A stretch of DNA of 64,000 bases from Terriglobales bacterium (GCA_025936825.1 JAICSO010000005.1:62001-126000), one strand, 5' to 3'; shown: positions 42,567 through 51,180, counted from the first letter of the stretch. A program made the numbers and translations. Notes: generated by a model from the letters alone, not told the origin.

Positions 42567-43091
42567 ATGTTTCCTGGCACTCACGTTCTGCTCGTAATCA
42601 TCTTGCGCACGGCGATCATTTACGTCGTCGTCCTGCTCGGAGTGCGCCTGAGCGGCAAGCGCGAGGTCGGCCAGATGACGCCATTCGATCTGGTTCTGCT
42701 CCTGCTCATCAGCAACTCCGTGCAGAATGCCATGACTGGGCCAGATAACACGGTAGTTGGCGGGATTGCTGCTGCCATCACTCTGCTGGTGATGAACTAC
42801 GTGATCGCGGATGTGTCTGGGGCAAATCGACGCTTTCGCAAGCTCATCCAGGGACAACCCAGCTTGCTGATTCACAACGGCCAAGTTATTGCCACTCATA
42901 TGGCCAAAGAGCACGTGAGCATGGACGAACTCGAACGCGCTCTCCGGGAGCATGGAATCAATAGCTATCGCGACGTTGCGTTGGGAGTCTTAGAAGTCGA
43001 TGGCTCGATCAGTTTGTTGAAGTATGACGAGTTAAGCCCAGCCTCGCAGAATCATCTCGTCCGTCATAAATACATTCAGAAACACCAATAA
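42567..43091 (+). CDS. DUF421 membrane protein (YetF-like)
   Basis: 174 residues. The N-terminal ~90 residues carry three hydrophobic segments (LVIILRTAIIYVVVLLGVRL, LVLLLLISNSVQNA and AAITLLVMNYVIAD). The C-terminal domain is the DUF421 alpha/beta part (GQPSLLIHNGQVIATHMAKE, then MDELERALREHGINSYRDVA and LGVLEVDGSISLLKYDE). The conserved RLSGKREVGQMTPFDLV also fits YetF-type proteins of unknown function. It starts at the ATG at 42567, whose ribosome site is inside a hairpin. It comes 62 bp after the copper ATPase and faces a convergent gene 1 bp from its stop. Confidence 0.88.
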   Translation: MFPGTHVLLVIILRTAIIYVVVLLGVRLSGKREVGQMTPFDLVLLLLISNSVQNAMTGPDNTVVGGIAAAITLLVMNYVIADVSGANRRFRKLIQGQPSLLIHNGQVIATHMAKEHVSMDELERALREHGINSYRDVALGVLEVDGSISLLKYDELSPASQNHLVRHKYIQKHQ

Positions 43092-43092
43092 C

Positions 43093-43674
43093 TTACTTCG
43101 TCATCACGATGGGCAGTTCGTCGTAGGGGTTCACACTCACCGTGACGGACTTGCGCGCAGCAAAGGCGTCGGCGCCGACAGAGAATGTTCCCAGCACAGT
43201 TCCCGCAATCTTCTCACCGGGATTAATCTGCATCTCTGGTGCCAACAACTGCAAGGCGTGCGTTTTCAGGTCCGGCAGAGTTTCGATGTATCTCTTAGCA
43301 TCTACGGCAGGAATTGCATCGTCCGATAATTTCTCGCCGTTGACCTCAGCGCCAACCTGGATGCTCTTAATCCAGAGCGGCTTCTTTTCGTTATTCTGCA
43401 GCGACACATTGATCGCAACCATGACCATGTTCTGGCCCGGAACTGCCGTGGTCACCACGTCGTCAATGGTTCCAGTCGAATGTTGCTTCACGCGGTTGGT
43501 GAGCGAGTAAACTGCCACAATCGCGATAACCACAACCACGCAGATGGCAACAATTCCCGCCGGAGGCAGATTTTTTTTGGCTGTTCCGTATTCTTCGCCG
43601 ATGTCGAATTTTTCTTGAGACTCAGGAGTGGGCGCTGGGGGCGGGGAAGAGGGAGCGAGCGGCGGATTCGACAT
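43093..43674 (-). CDS. Membrane-anchored protein of unknown function
   Basis: 193 residues. A Pro-rich cytosolic N-terminus (~1-35) leads to one membrane helix (~38-60, AIVAICVVVVIAIVAVYSLT). The rest is a beta-rich domain with TIDDVVTTAVPGQNMVMVAI, KPLWIKSIQVGAEVNGEKLS and GEKIAGTVLGTFSVGADAFA, similar in style to DUF2393-type proteins but not clearly assigned. It would lie in the periplasm after the single helix. Upstream on the minus strand is a palindromic gap and then DNA polymerase X, so co-transcription is doubtful. Confidence 0.6.
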   Translation of the reverse strand: MSNPPLAPSSPPPAPTPESQEKFDIGEEYGTAKKNLPPAGIVAICVVVVIAIVAVYSLTNRVKQHSTGTIDDVVTTAVPGQNMVMVAINVSLQNNEKKPLWIKSIQVGAEVNGEKLSDDAIPAVDAKRYIETLPDLKTHALQLLAPEMQINPGEKIAGTVLGTFSVGADAFAARKSVTVSVNPYDELPIVMTK

Positions 43675-43712
43675 GACGGCCTCCTACCGCTGAGATTCTA
43701 CTCTCCTAGTAG

Positions 43713-43762
43713 CTAGTTGCCAGTTGCAAGTTGCCATACGCGCGGTACCAACTGACAACTAG
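43713..43762. repeat. Intergenic palindrome with CTAGTTGCCAGTTG arms
   Basis: The left arm CTAGTTGCCAGTTG (43713-43726) and the complement of the right arm at 43749-43762 differ at one of 14 bases. It lies in the gap between the membrane protein and polX and is similar in build to the palindrome at 31925. Confidence 0.6.
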
Positions 43763-43781
43763 CAAATGGGAACTGTGTTTT

Positions 43782-45533
43782 TCAGGCGTTCGGCCAATTG
43801 TGCTTCATCGCCTTGGCAAACTGATCGGCCGGCAGGGTGTTCAGAACATCAGTTGCGGTGAGCCATGCCCGTCGCGCCTGCAACACTCCATATCGGATCT
43901 TTTCCATGTGCGACGTGTGGTGTGAATCGGTGTTGATAATAATCTTCACCCCTGCCTGCTTAGCCTGGCGAAGGTGGCGATCGCAGAGATCCAGCCGATC
44001 GGGATAGGCATTCAACTCCATCGCAACCTTGTTGCGCGCAGCCGCCTGCAACACGGCGTCCATGTCATAGGCGTAAGCATCACGGCGGAGAAGAATCCTT
44101 CCCGTGGGATGTCCGATCAGCGAGACGTTCGGATTACTTATTGCCTTTAGCAATCGTGACGTCATTTCCCCGGCTGACTGGTTGAAGTGCGAGTGCACGC
44201 TTGCAATCACGATGTCCATCTGCGCAAGGACTTCATCGGAAAGGTCGAGAGCCCCGTCTTCCAGAATGTCGACTTCAATGCCGGCGAAAATATGGATGTT
44301 CGGAATGGCCTCATTGGCGGCACGGATTTTCGCGATATGCTTGATCGCCCGTTCGTCATCGAGTCCGTTGGCGAATGCCAGGTTCTTCGAGTGATCGGTG
44401 ATCGCCATGTACTTGTAGCCGCGCTCGCGGGCTGCGGCAGCCATTTCTTCGATGGTATTCCGGCCATCCGTCTCGACGGTGTGCATGTGCACGTCGCCCT
44501 GAAGATCTTCCTGCGTTAGAAGCCTGGGTAACGCATACTTCTCGGCAGCGTCGATCTCGCCGGCATTTTCGCGAATTTCGGGCGGAATGTAGTCCAGCTT
44601 CAGTGCAGCATAGATGTCCTGCTCGCTCTTTGAAGCAACGACCTCCTGATTGTCCAGACGCGCGAGGCTGTATTCGTTGAGCGTGTAGCCCATCTTGAGG
44701 GCGCGCTGACGCAGTGAAACGTTGTGCGCCTTCGATCCCGTGAAATACTGCATGGCGGCGCCAAATGACTCCGGGGCCAGTGTCCGCACATCAACCTGCA
44801 TTCCACCGCGCAGGCGAAAGCTGATTTTGTTTTCCCCGCGGGCAATAATTTCCATCAGGCCTGGAAGCTTGATGATGTGGTCAATCAACTTCTCCCGTTC
44901 CGCATCCTCGCAACACGCCGGCCCTGTGACAAGAATATCGAGGTCGCCCACGGTCTCCCGCCCGCGGCGCAGTGATCCAGCAGGAGTCGCCTTCTCTACT
45001 CCGGGGTATGCCCGCAAATGCTCGATAATCTTGTCGGCCTGGATCTGCGCGGTTTCGATCAGAAACCGACCTGCGATTCGGCGATAATCCTCGATTGCCT
45101 TGAGAAGTTTCGTCTCATGCTTCTCGCCCATGCGCGGCAGAATGCGAATCTTGCCTTCGCGCGCGAGTTGTTCGACTCCTTCCAGATCGCAGACCTGATA
45201 GGCGCTCCAGATCAGAGCAATGGTTTTCGGCCCCAGTCCCTGAACCTTCAGCAACTGAAGCATTGATGGCCGGTACTTCTGCAGTAGGTCGGCATGCAGC
45301 GTGAGCTTGCCGTCCGTCAGCATCTCCTTCAGGTTGACCAGCATGCCTTTGCCGATGCCCGGGATCGCTAACACGGATTTCTCATTCGCAATCATGTCGG
45401 AAATCTGCTGCGGCCAGCCCTCGATCGCCTCAGCGGCATTGCGATACGAACGAATACGAAACGAGTCGGCGGCATCTACTTCCAGCAAGTCGGCCGTCTC
45501 GTAAAGAATTCCGGCAATGGATTTATTGTCCAC
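43782..45533 (-). CDS. polX: DNA polymerase X family (PolX) with PHP domain
   Basis: 583 residues. The N-terminal helix-hairpin-helix region has GILYETADLLEVDAADSFRI, KGMLVNLKEMLTDGKL, and KVQGLGPKTIALIWSAYQV. The Pol X palm motif GSLRRGRETVGDLDILVTG has the paired Asp residues, and later lie the nucleotide-binding RLRGGMQVDVRTLAPESFGA and the NVSLRQRALKMGYTLNEY motif. The C-terminal ~220 residues are a PHP phosphoesterase domain (GDVHMHTVETDGRNTIEEM, AITDHSKNL and HPTGRILLRRDAYAY) that carries 3'-5' exonuclease activity in bacterial PolX. It serves short-patch repair. Length and layout are normal for the bacterial type. Confidence 0.93.
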   Translation of the reverse strand: MDNKSIAGILYETADLLEVDAADSFRIRSYRNAAEAIEGWPQQISDMIANEKSVLAIPGIGKGMLVNLKEMLTDGKLTLHADLLQKYRPSMLQLLKVQGLGPKTIALIWSAYQVCDLEGVEQLAREGKIRILPRMGEKHETKLLKAIEDYRRIAGRFLIETAQIQADKIIEHLRAYPGVEKATPAGSLRRGRETVGDLDILVTGPACCEDAEREKLIDHIIKLPGLMEIIARGENKISFRLRGGMQVDVRTLAPESFGAAMQYFTGSKAHNVSLRQRALKMGYTLNEYSLARLDNQEVVASKSEQDIYAALKLDYIPPEIRENAGEIDAAEKYALPRLLTQEDLQGDVHMHTVETDGRNTIEEMAAAARERGYKYMAITDHSKNLAFANGLDDERAIKHIAKIRAANEAIPNIHIFAGIEVDILEDGALDLSDEVLAQMDIVIASVHSHFNQSAGEMTSRLLKAISNPNVSLIGHPTGRILLRRDAYAYDMDAVLQAAARNKVAMELNAYPDRLDLCDRHLRQAKQAGVKIIINTDSHHTSHMEKIRYGVLQARRAWLTATDVLNTLPADQFAKAMKHNWPNA

Positions 45534-45576
45534 CGGAAAAGCTTAGCAAAACTCACCAGTGCCTTATACTCGCCCT

Positions 45577-46395
45577 ATGCGTGTCCTGCGTGCGGCTTCC
45601 GTGGCCGCGGTTCTGATAACCCTTTGCTCCGCACAAGCTGGAGAGTTCGCTCCTCTGGAACAGTGGCATTTGGCAATTCTGCGGGGAGACACTCCCGAGA
45701 TTTCCTCCCTCTACAGCATTTCGCCACCTGTACAGATCAAGACCGGCTCCGGCGCCGTGGACCTTAACGCAGAGTCCGCGTTCTGGACTGGTCTGAAAGC
45801 AACGAGCATGAATCTCAGCATTGTGAAGTCCCAGACTCTGCAGCCCGGCATTCATGGCGTACTGTTCCAGGCGAGTCTCAAAAGCCGCGGTAAGACGTTG
45901 TACATCACCGCCGAGCAGATCTGGCAACAACAGGGAAACATCTGGCGAATCGTCGCGGAGGAAAGGGATATCGCCAAGCTCGAACAACCGCTCTCGACGA
46001 ATGACCACATTTATCCCGAAGGCGATGCCCATGCCGAGATTCGTGAGGCCCTGAGCAAGGCTGCCAAGACACACAAACGCGTGCTGGTGGTTTTTGGCGC
46101 GGACTGGTGCTACGACTGCCACGTCCTCGACAAGGCGTTTCAGCGCAAAGATATTGCCGCCGTCCTTAACCCGAGCTATGAGGTCGTTCACATCGATGTC
46201 GGGCGCGGTGAGAAGAACCAGGACCTCATGAATGAGTACGGAGTTCCCATGAAGCGCGGAATTCCCGCCATTGCCATTCTCGCCCCCACGGGAAAGCTGC
46301 TTTACAGCCAAAAGAACGGCGAGTGGGAGCGCGCTCGGGCGCTTGGCCCCGAAGACCTGATTGCATTGCTGAGGAAATGGAAATCGCAGGGGTGA
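45577..46395 (+). CDS. Thioredoxin-family protein with SnoaL-like N-terminal domain
   Basis: 272 residues from the ATG at 45577. The signal peptide is residues 1-22. The N-terminal ~115 residues have a SnoaL/ketosteroid-isomerase-like pattern (LEQWHLAILRGDTPEISSLY, then VQIKTGSGAVDLNAESAFW and EQIWQQQGNIWRIVAEERD). From ~140 a thioredoxin fold follows, with the active site FGADWCYDCHVLDKAF (CYDC) and cis-Pro motif KRGIPAIAILAPTGKLLYS. The CYDC form is unusual for a thioredoxin and suits a reductase or a periplasmic DsbD-like role. The fusion of the two folds is not common. It is divergent from polX and convergent with the REC-PilZ gene. Confidence 0.75.
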   Translation: MRVLRAASVAAVLITLCSAQAGEFAPLEQWHLAILRGDTPEISSLYSISPPVQIKTGSGAVDLNAESAFWTGLKATSMNLSIVKSQTLQPGIHGVLFQASLKSRGKTLYITAEQIWQQQGNIWRIVAEERDIAKLEQPLSTNDHIYPEGDAHAEIREALSKAAKTHKRVLVVFGADWCYDCHVLDKAFQRKDIAAVLNPSYEVVHIDVGRGEKNQDLMNEYGVPMKRGIPAIAILAPTGKLLYSQKNGEWERARALGPEDLIALLRKWKSQG

Positions 46396-46491
46396 GGAGC
46401 ACTCACCTTTGAGCCGGAGACCGTGCTTGTTTCACAATTACAGAGAGGCTTGCATCTGAGAACCGGAACTTGAGAGCCAAGAGCCTGGTGC

Positions 46492-47631
46492 CTACGACTC
46501 CACCACGTCCGGGCTTCTTTGGCTCTTCAGCGCTTCCAGGAACATCTCTTCGCTGAAGGACTCGTGGTTTCGTAGCAGATCGAGCAGCGGGTCTTCGATT
46601 TCTGATTCGAAGCCCTCGTTGCCGAACACATCTTCTTCGCCCATGCGGGGTTGAGGCGCAACCCGCAATTCAGGCTGTACTCCTGGGCGGCTCGTGAGAA
46701 AGCTGATGAAGTCTTCGGTTTGCTTCCGCTGCTCGGCAGTGCGCATAGCAAACTCCACGCCCATTCCGCGTCCAGGATGCATCACGCGAACCAAACCCTG
46801 TGCTCGGAACTCAATCTCATCGGCGGAGAGAATCAACACAACTCGCGTGCGCTCCGGAAAAGGCGAAGCAGTTTCCACGTAGCACGCACCCAGGCTTAGG
46901 TCGGTCAATCGGCAATCTGCCACCGCCTCGGGCTCAACTGAGGCGCCCGGTTTGGAATTCTGCGCCAGCCACCACTGCAGTGCGCCGTGAACGCTCTCTG
47001 GCGTGTCGCAAAACCTCACCCCGGACTCGCCGTTCGGATTGGCCCACGCGACCTCACCCGCTAACTCAAATTCCGCAGGCGCATTCGGCAGCAGGAACGT
47101 GGCTTTCAGCCGCGCTGAAGGATACAGAGGTTGCGAGGCGAGCACGTCCATTCCGGTTTCGCTCAGGTCGAGAAGGATGCCTTCGACTTCAGTTGCACCC
47201 TCATCTCTGCTGGCCAGTTGCAGCTTGACCGCAACCTGGATCGGAACGCGAAATGCCGTGCGTCGCTCGCGCTTGAGCAGCGCTGTTGCCGCTCGCAAGG
47301 TTGTCACTGCCTGCATTTGCTCGACAGGTTTATAAAGAACGAAATTTGCCCCCGCCCCAAAAACGTTCCGGACTTTGTTTTTGTCGCTAAGTAGGGCGAC
47401 AGTTACGGAGTTGGTCTGAAAGGGAGTAGTGGCGAGGTTCTGCAACACGAGCGCGGCGCTGTGCGGATCGTCATAATCCACCAGCACTGCCTGAAATTTC
47501 TGTTCGGTGACGAGGCAAACGGCGTCAGAGTATCCGCAGCACTGGGCGCTCAGGCCGAAATTCGAGAGGACAGGGGTCAGCGTCTCAGCGGCCTGGTCGT
47601 CTTTCGTAACCAGTAGTGCCCGGAATGACAT
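46492..47631 (-). CDS. REC-PilZ-PilZ protein (c-di-GMP-linked regulator)
   Basis: 379 residues. The N-terminal ~120 residues are a receiver-like domain (LLVTKDDQAAETLTPVLSNF, with VLVDYDDPH as the phospho-acceptor region and LYKP with the Lys). Two PilZ domains follow. The first has the RxxxR motif RRTAFRVPIQVAVKLQL and DLSETGMDVLA. The second reads CRLTDLSLGACYVETASPFP and lacks RxxxR. The C-terminus is acidic (EEDVFGNEGFESEIEDPLLD). It probably binds c-di-GMP through the first PilZ and couples it to a protein partner. A small coiled-coil gene precedes it by 15 bp on the same strand. No kinase is near. Confidence 0.85.
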   Translation of the reverse strand: MSFRALLVTKDDQAAETLTPVLSNFGLSAQCCGYSDAVCLVTEQKFQAVLVDYDDPHSAALVLQNLATTPFQTNSVTVALLSDKNKVRNVFGAGANFVLYKPVEQMQAVTTLRAATALLKRERRTAFRVPIQVAVKLQLASRDEGATEVEGILLDLSETGMDVLASQPLYPSARLKATFLLPNAPAEFELAGEVAWANPNGESGVRFCDTPESVHGALQWWLAQNSKPGASVEPEAVADCRLTDLSLGACYVETASPFPERTRVVLILSADEIEFRAQGLVRVMHPGRGMGVEFAMRTAEQRKQTEDFISFLTSRPGVQPELRVAPQPRMGEEDVFGNEGFESEIEDPLLDLLRNHESFSEEMFLEALKSQRSPDVVES

Positions 47632-47646
47632 GATTGGAACTCGAGT

Positions 47647-47904
47647 TTACGGCCAACGCGGCGCAACCGTGCGTACAACCGGCTTCGCTGACGTGGACTG
47701 GCCCTGTGCCGTCGCAGCTTTCGCGGCCGGCGCGGTAGGCTCGTCCATATCGCTCAGAATGGCGGCGTCGTCCTCGTCGTTATCGGTCAATAGAGGCGCG
47801 ACTTCGCGAAGCTTCTCCGCTGCTTGCTGCAGCATCTCGATCTGTTTGCCGAGTTGAGCGTACTTGGCCTGCTTACGGCGCAGAACCTCGTGGATGTCCT
47901 TCAT
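47647..47904 (-). CDS. Small coiled-coil protein upstream of the REC-PilZ gene
   Basis: 85 residues from the ATG at 47904, preceded by GGGGG; the ATG at 47949 in frame has no site. The N-terminal ~45 residues are a helical coiled coil (DIHEVLRRKQAKYAQLGKQI), then an acidic segment (TDNDEDDAAILSDMDE) and an Ala/Pro/Thr-rich tail ending VVRTVAPRWP. It is encoded 15 bp before the REC-PilZ gene, in the same direction, so it likely serves the same pathway. I do not recognise a family. Confidence 0.6.
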   Translation of the reverse strand: MKDIHEVLRRKQAKYAQLGKQIEMLQQAAEKLREVAPLLTDNDEDDAAILSDMDEPTAPAAKAATAQGQSTSAKPVVRTVAPRWP

Positions 47905-48306
47905 AGAACCCCCATTGCAGACTGTAAGGATTGCATCGTATGGGGTCAACGATCTTGCCCGGTTACCCGGTTACCGCAGTAATCCTGGGAGCCACTCGCA
48001 GGGTAGCTTTGAGGCCGAATAGTGCCGTTTTAGGAAATGGCTGGGCAGAACTCAATCGAAAATCGTTGCGATGGCGTGGCCAAGGCTGACGTCGTTGGAC
48101 TTCACCCTGGCCCATGCGAGGAAACGACAAAAACCCGCGCCGCCACCGTCAGTAGCTTTAGATGTGCCTTGCGCTGATCTGGTTTAGGCTTCAAAAAAAA
48201 TAGAGGAATGTTCGCCATCCGGTTGAAATGAAAGCTGATCTGAGGCTATTCTCTAAAATTCGCTTTGGAGCTTATTTCATAAGTCACTGATTTTTGAGGA
48301 GGAAAG
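47905..48306. other. Intergenic region, 402 bp, divergent promoters
   Basis: This is the gap between the coiled-coil gene (minus) and the pseudo-receiver gene (plus). It holds a candidate promoter at 48223-48252. I looked for a c-di-GMP riboswitch because of the PilZ neighbour but could not match the conserved core. An in-frame 54-codon frame from the ATG near 47939 has no supporting signal. Confidence 0.4.
48223..48252 (+). promoter_or_regulatory. Candidate sigma-70 promoter for the pseudo-receiver gene
   Basis: TTGAAA (48223-48228) and TATTCT (48247-48252) are separated by 18 bp, ~55 bp before the TTG start at 48307. Consensus match only. Confidence 0.4.
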
Positions 48307-48801
48307 TTGGCAACCAGCTCCCCGCTCATTGTTCCTGGAATTCTAGGCGACTATCCGTCCCGTCTTAGAATTGTTTTAGGGGAAAATCATCCAAAGCAGC
48401 CTGCGAGCCGCAAGAACAAGGGGAATACGGAGAGCTCGAACAAATCGACCGAGCGCAACCGTGTCTTGATGCTTGGGAGCATCAGGGAACTGGCACTCTA
48501 TCGTGCGGAAGTACTGCATCAACACGGATTCCATGTGCAGATTGCCACGAACCGCGATCAAGGCATGGATCTCATCCACGCCGGCAATTATGACGTTGTG
48601 GTGGTCAGCTATACTCTGCCCGACAGCGTGGTCCGCGAGTTTGCCGACCAGATGCGCGAGTATTGTCCCGAGTGCCCGGTGATCGCGATCTCGAATGCAC
48701 AGCGCCCGGATCCCATCATCCGGCCGGACGAAATGATTCTCGCCGATGAAGGTCCCGCGGCACTGCTGAGCGCTTTGCGCCACGTTCTGCGCCGCCACTG
48801 A
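48307..48801 (+). CDS. Pseudo-receiver (degenerate response-regulator) protein with long disordered N-terminus
   Basis: 164 residues from a TTG at 48307. The TTG is accepted because GAGGAGG stands six bases upstream and no ATG is nearby. The first ~50 residues are basic and polar (NHPKQPASRKNKGNTESSNK). The rest is a receiver fold (RVLMLGSIRELALYRAEVLH, GMDLIHAGNYDVVVVSYTLP, AISNAQRPDPIIRPDEMIL). The acidic pair at the N-terminus of the receiver is replaced by GS, and the phospho-accepting Asp position reads Ser (VVVVSYTLPD), so it cannot be phosphorylated in the ordinary way. It may bind or sense something directly. It is divergent from the PilZ pair and convergent with the next gene. Confidence 0.72.
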   Translation: MATSSPLIVPGILGDYPSRLRIVLGENHPKQPASRKNKGNTESSNKSTERNRVLMLGSIRELALYRAEVLHQHGFHVQIATNRDQGMDLIHAGNYDVVVVSYTLPDSVVREFADQMREYCPECPVIAISNAQRPDPIIRPDEMILADEGPAALLSALRHVLRRH

Positions 48802-48809
48802 CTGGAACA

Positions 48810-49286
48810 TCAATGCAACTTATATAGTGCCGCCAGGATCGCTCCGAAAGCGGCGTGTGATAAGAACACTGAGATCGGGGTCTGATACCCGTAATTGAGT
48901 GCCATGAACCCCGGCGGCTCCAGTTGCCGTTTGGCTGTCGGACCATGTCGCTCGGTGGCCATACGGGGATGCAAAGTGGGCAAAAGCATCGTCCCGATCG
49001 TCAAAACAAACAACGCGTGTACGAGTCCGATGACCAGTCCAAACCACCAGCTTGCATTCCGAGTGGTCTCGAAGATCAAGACATAAATGATGGAGAACGC
49101 CCAGCCGTTGATCACGTGGGCCATGAAGCCATACAGCCTTGCTCTATCGCGATCGTGAGTAAGCACGGCGCCGATGAGATAGGGCAGATTCATACGCGTG
49201 AATCCCAGCCCCTGGCTGGTGGCAAGAGCCGCCGAAAGTACGACCGTCGCGACGAAACCGCTGAGTATCCAACTGCTCCAGTTCAT
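48810..49286 (-). CDS. Small multi-pass membrane protein of unknown function
   Basis: 158 residues from the ATG at 49286. Four hydrophobic segments are visible (ILSGFVATVVLSAALAT, INGWAFSIIYVLIF, FGLVIGLVHALFVLTIGTML and VFLSHAAFGAILAALYKL). Between the last two is a soluble loop with LHPRMATERHGPTAKRQ. It lies 7 bp after the glucoamylase-type gene on the same strand and is probably co-transcribed. I do not recognise the family. Confidence 0.65.
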   Translation of the reverse strand: MNWSSWILSGFVATVVLSAALATSQGLGFTRMNLPYLIGAVLTHDRDRARLYGFMAHVINGWAFSIIYVLIFETTRNASWWFGLVIGLVHALFVLTIGTMLLPTLHPRMATERHGPTAKRQLEPPGFMALNYGYQTPISVFLSHAAFGAILAALYKLH

Positions 49287-49293
49287 ATTTGAC

Positions 49294-51180
49294 TCATGCG
49301 ACCTTACTCTGATGCTCCTCGTCCATCGCGCTCTCCGGACGATGTCCAAGCTGCTGCTCACCCTTCACTCGCTGGTCGAGAGACAGTGCCGCGCCAATCA
49401 GCCCAATGTGTGTGAAGGCTTGCGGAAAATTGCCCAGGGCGTCACCCGTTTGGGCGTCGATCTCTTCACCGTAAAGTCCAATGTCGTTCTGGTATTTGAA
49501 CAGCGACTTCATCAACTTTCTGCATTCGTCGCTTTTGCCCGCGCCAAGTGCGAGATACTCGGCCTCCCAGAAACTACAGATCGCAAAAGTTCCTTCGGGT
49601 GGATTCACATGATATCGGTACAGCAGTCCGTCGCGCGTGCCGAGCTGCCTACGAATCGCCTCATAGGTGGCCTGCATCCTTGGTGAATCCGGTTTCTCAA
49701 ATCCGTACCATGACAACAGGAGCAAACTTGCATCCAGATCTTCACCATCGAGCACGCTCACGTAACTCTTCAAGTTTTCATTCCAAGCACGAGTGCAAAT
49801 TTGCTGCTGGATTGCGTCACGGTTTCGCTTATATTCCTCAACCTTTACACGTTTTAATTTGCCTTGTTCTGCGAGTGACACCAGCCGATCCAGGGCTGTC
49901 CAGCACATCAGGCGCGAATGGGTGTGATTCTGGCGCCCATTGCGCGGTTCCCAGAGTCCTTCGTCCGGTTCATCCCAATGCTTCACGACATAATTGCCGA
50001 ATCCGACCAGCACTTTCTGCATTTCATGATCGAGGTTTCCGCCATGAAAAACGTACTGTGATGCCGCGTCGATTACTTCACCATAAACGTCGAGCTGCAA
50101 TTGATCGCGTGCCGCATTCCCGATTCGCACCGGCGCCGAGTTTTCGTAACCGCGCAGTGTTTTCGATTCCCACTCTTTAGGCGCCGAATTTCCAAAGACG
50201 GTGTAGAGAATTCGCAGCTGCGGCTGCGTCAATCGCGTTGCGTGCAGCATCCAGTCTAGGAATTGCGCGGCCTCATCGAGATAACCAAGTTCCAGCATGG
50301 CGCGGATGGTGAGCGACGCGTCGCGCAACCAGCAGTAGCGGTAATCCCAATTCAGCGATCCGCCGATCCGTTCGGGAAGGGAAGTGGTGGGCGCCGCAAC
50401 CACTGCGCCCGAGAGCACGTACGTGAGCAGTTTCAACGTCAATGCGCTTCGAACAACTTCATCCCGAAACTCGCCTTCGTAGCGCATGGCCCCGACCCAT
50501 TGGCGCCACCAATCTGCACACACGGACATACGATGCCGGATTTGACTGATGTCCGGCAGAATCGCCGGCGCATTTTCGGTATAGCTGAGCGAGAAGAGAA
50601 GAGACTCACCGGATTTCAACTGATGTCTCAAAATTGCGGAATGCTCATTCACCCCGAGAGACTCGCTCCCGCGCAGCCAGTACACGCCGCGACCATGGCA
50701 AAAGCGCAGGCCTAGGCGGCCTCGCTGTTCCAACTTGGGCGTAGCGTCTCCATAGTTCCCTCGCGGTGACAGCAGAACTTCAATCTCTAGCTCACCGGAC
50801 GTGCACTCGATCTGGCGGATAATTTCGTGGTCCGGCACAAGCGAGCCATTTTCGCGGACGGGCATTAGGTCGGTGAGAACAGCCGTGCCTGATTCAGTTG
50901 TGAATTCTGTTTGCAGGATGTTCGTATCCGGCAAGTAATGCCGCTTGATGGAGTACTTGGAAATTGGAGAAATCTTCCATAGGCCTCCTCGCTCACGATC
51001 AAGCAGGGCAGCGAAAATAGAGGGTGAATCGAACCGAGGCCAGCACAGCCAATCGATAGACCCGTCTTTCGAAACCAGCGCGGCGGACCGACAATCGCCG
51101 ATTACGGCATAATCACAAATTCGCGGGAATTTGCCCTGCGGAAAGGTGTGATTAGGATTCACTATTGGTTGCGCGCTCAT
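49294..51180 (-). CDS. Glycoside hydrolase family 15 (glucoamylase/trehalase-type)
   Basis: 628 residues without a signal peptide. The N-terminal region has the family start (ICDYAVIGDCRSAALVSKDG, SIDWLCWPRFDSPSIFAALL). The (alpha/alpha)6-barrel follows, with LNWDYRYCWLRDASLTIRAM, then DEPDEGLWEPRNGRQNHTHS (containing the candidate catalytic Glu) and CSFWEAEYLALGAGK with the second. This kind of cytosolic GH15 cleaves alpha-1,4-glucans or trehalose. It starts at the ATG at 51180. It heads a two-gene unit with a small membrane protein. Its immediate neighbours on the 5' side (DUF72, DUF6496) suggest a stress-related setting, but this is inference. Confidence 0.92.
   Translation of the reverse strand: MSAQPIVNPNHTFPQGKFPRICDYAVIGDCRSAALVSKDGSIDWLCWPRFDSPSIFAALLDRERGGLWKISPISKYSIKRHYLPDTNILQTEFTTESGTAVLTDLMPVRENGSLVPDHEIIRQIECTSGELEIEVLLSPRGNYGDATPKLEQRGRLGLRFCHGRGVYWLRGSESLGVNEHSAILRHQLKSGESLLFSLSYTENAPAILPDISQIRHRMSVCADWWRQWVGAMRYEGEFRDEVVRSALTLKLLTYVLSGAVVAAPTTSLPERIGGSLNWDYRYCWLRDASLTIRAMLELGYLDEAAQFLDWMLHATRLTQPQLRILYTVFGNSAPKEWESKTLRGYENSAPVRIGNAARDQLQLDVYGEVIDAASQYVFHGGNLDHEMQKVLVGFGNYVVKHWDEPDEGLWEPRNGRQNHTHSRLMCWTALDRLVSLAEQGKLKRVKVEEYKRNRDAIQQQICTRAWNENLKSYVSVLDGEDLDASLLLLSWYGFEKPDSPRMQATYEAIRRQLGTRDGLLYRYHVNPPEGTFAICSFWEAEYLALGAGKSDECRKLMKSLFKYQNDIGLYGEEIDAQTGDALGNFPQAFTHIGLIGAALSLDQRVKGEQQLGHRPESAMDEEHQSKVA

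Noticed and set aside
47905-48306. A c-di-GMP riboswitch before the pseudo-receiver gene
   Set aside because: I could not find the conserved core of a GEMM-type aptamer; only a promoter-like pair is visible.
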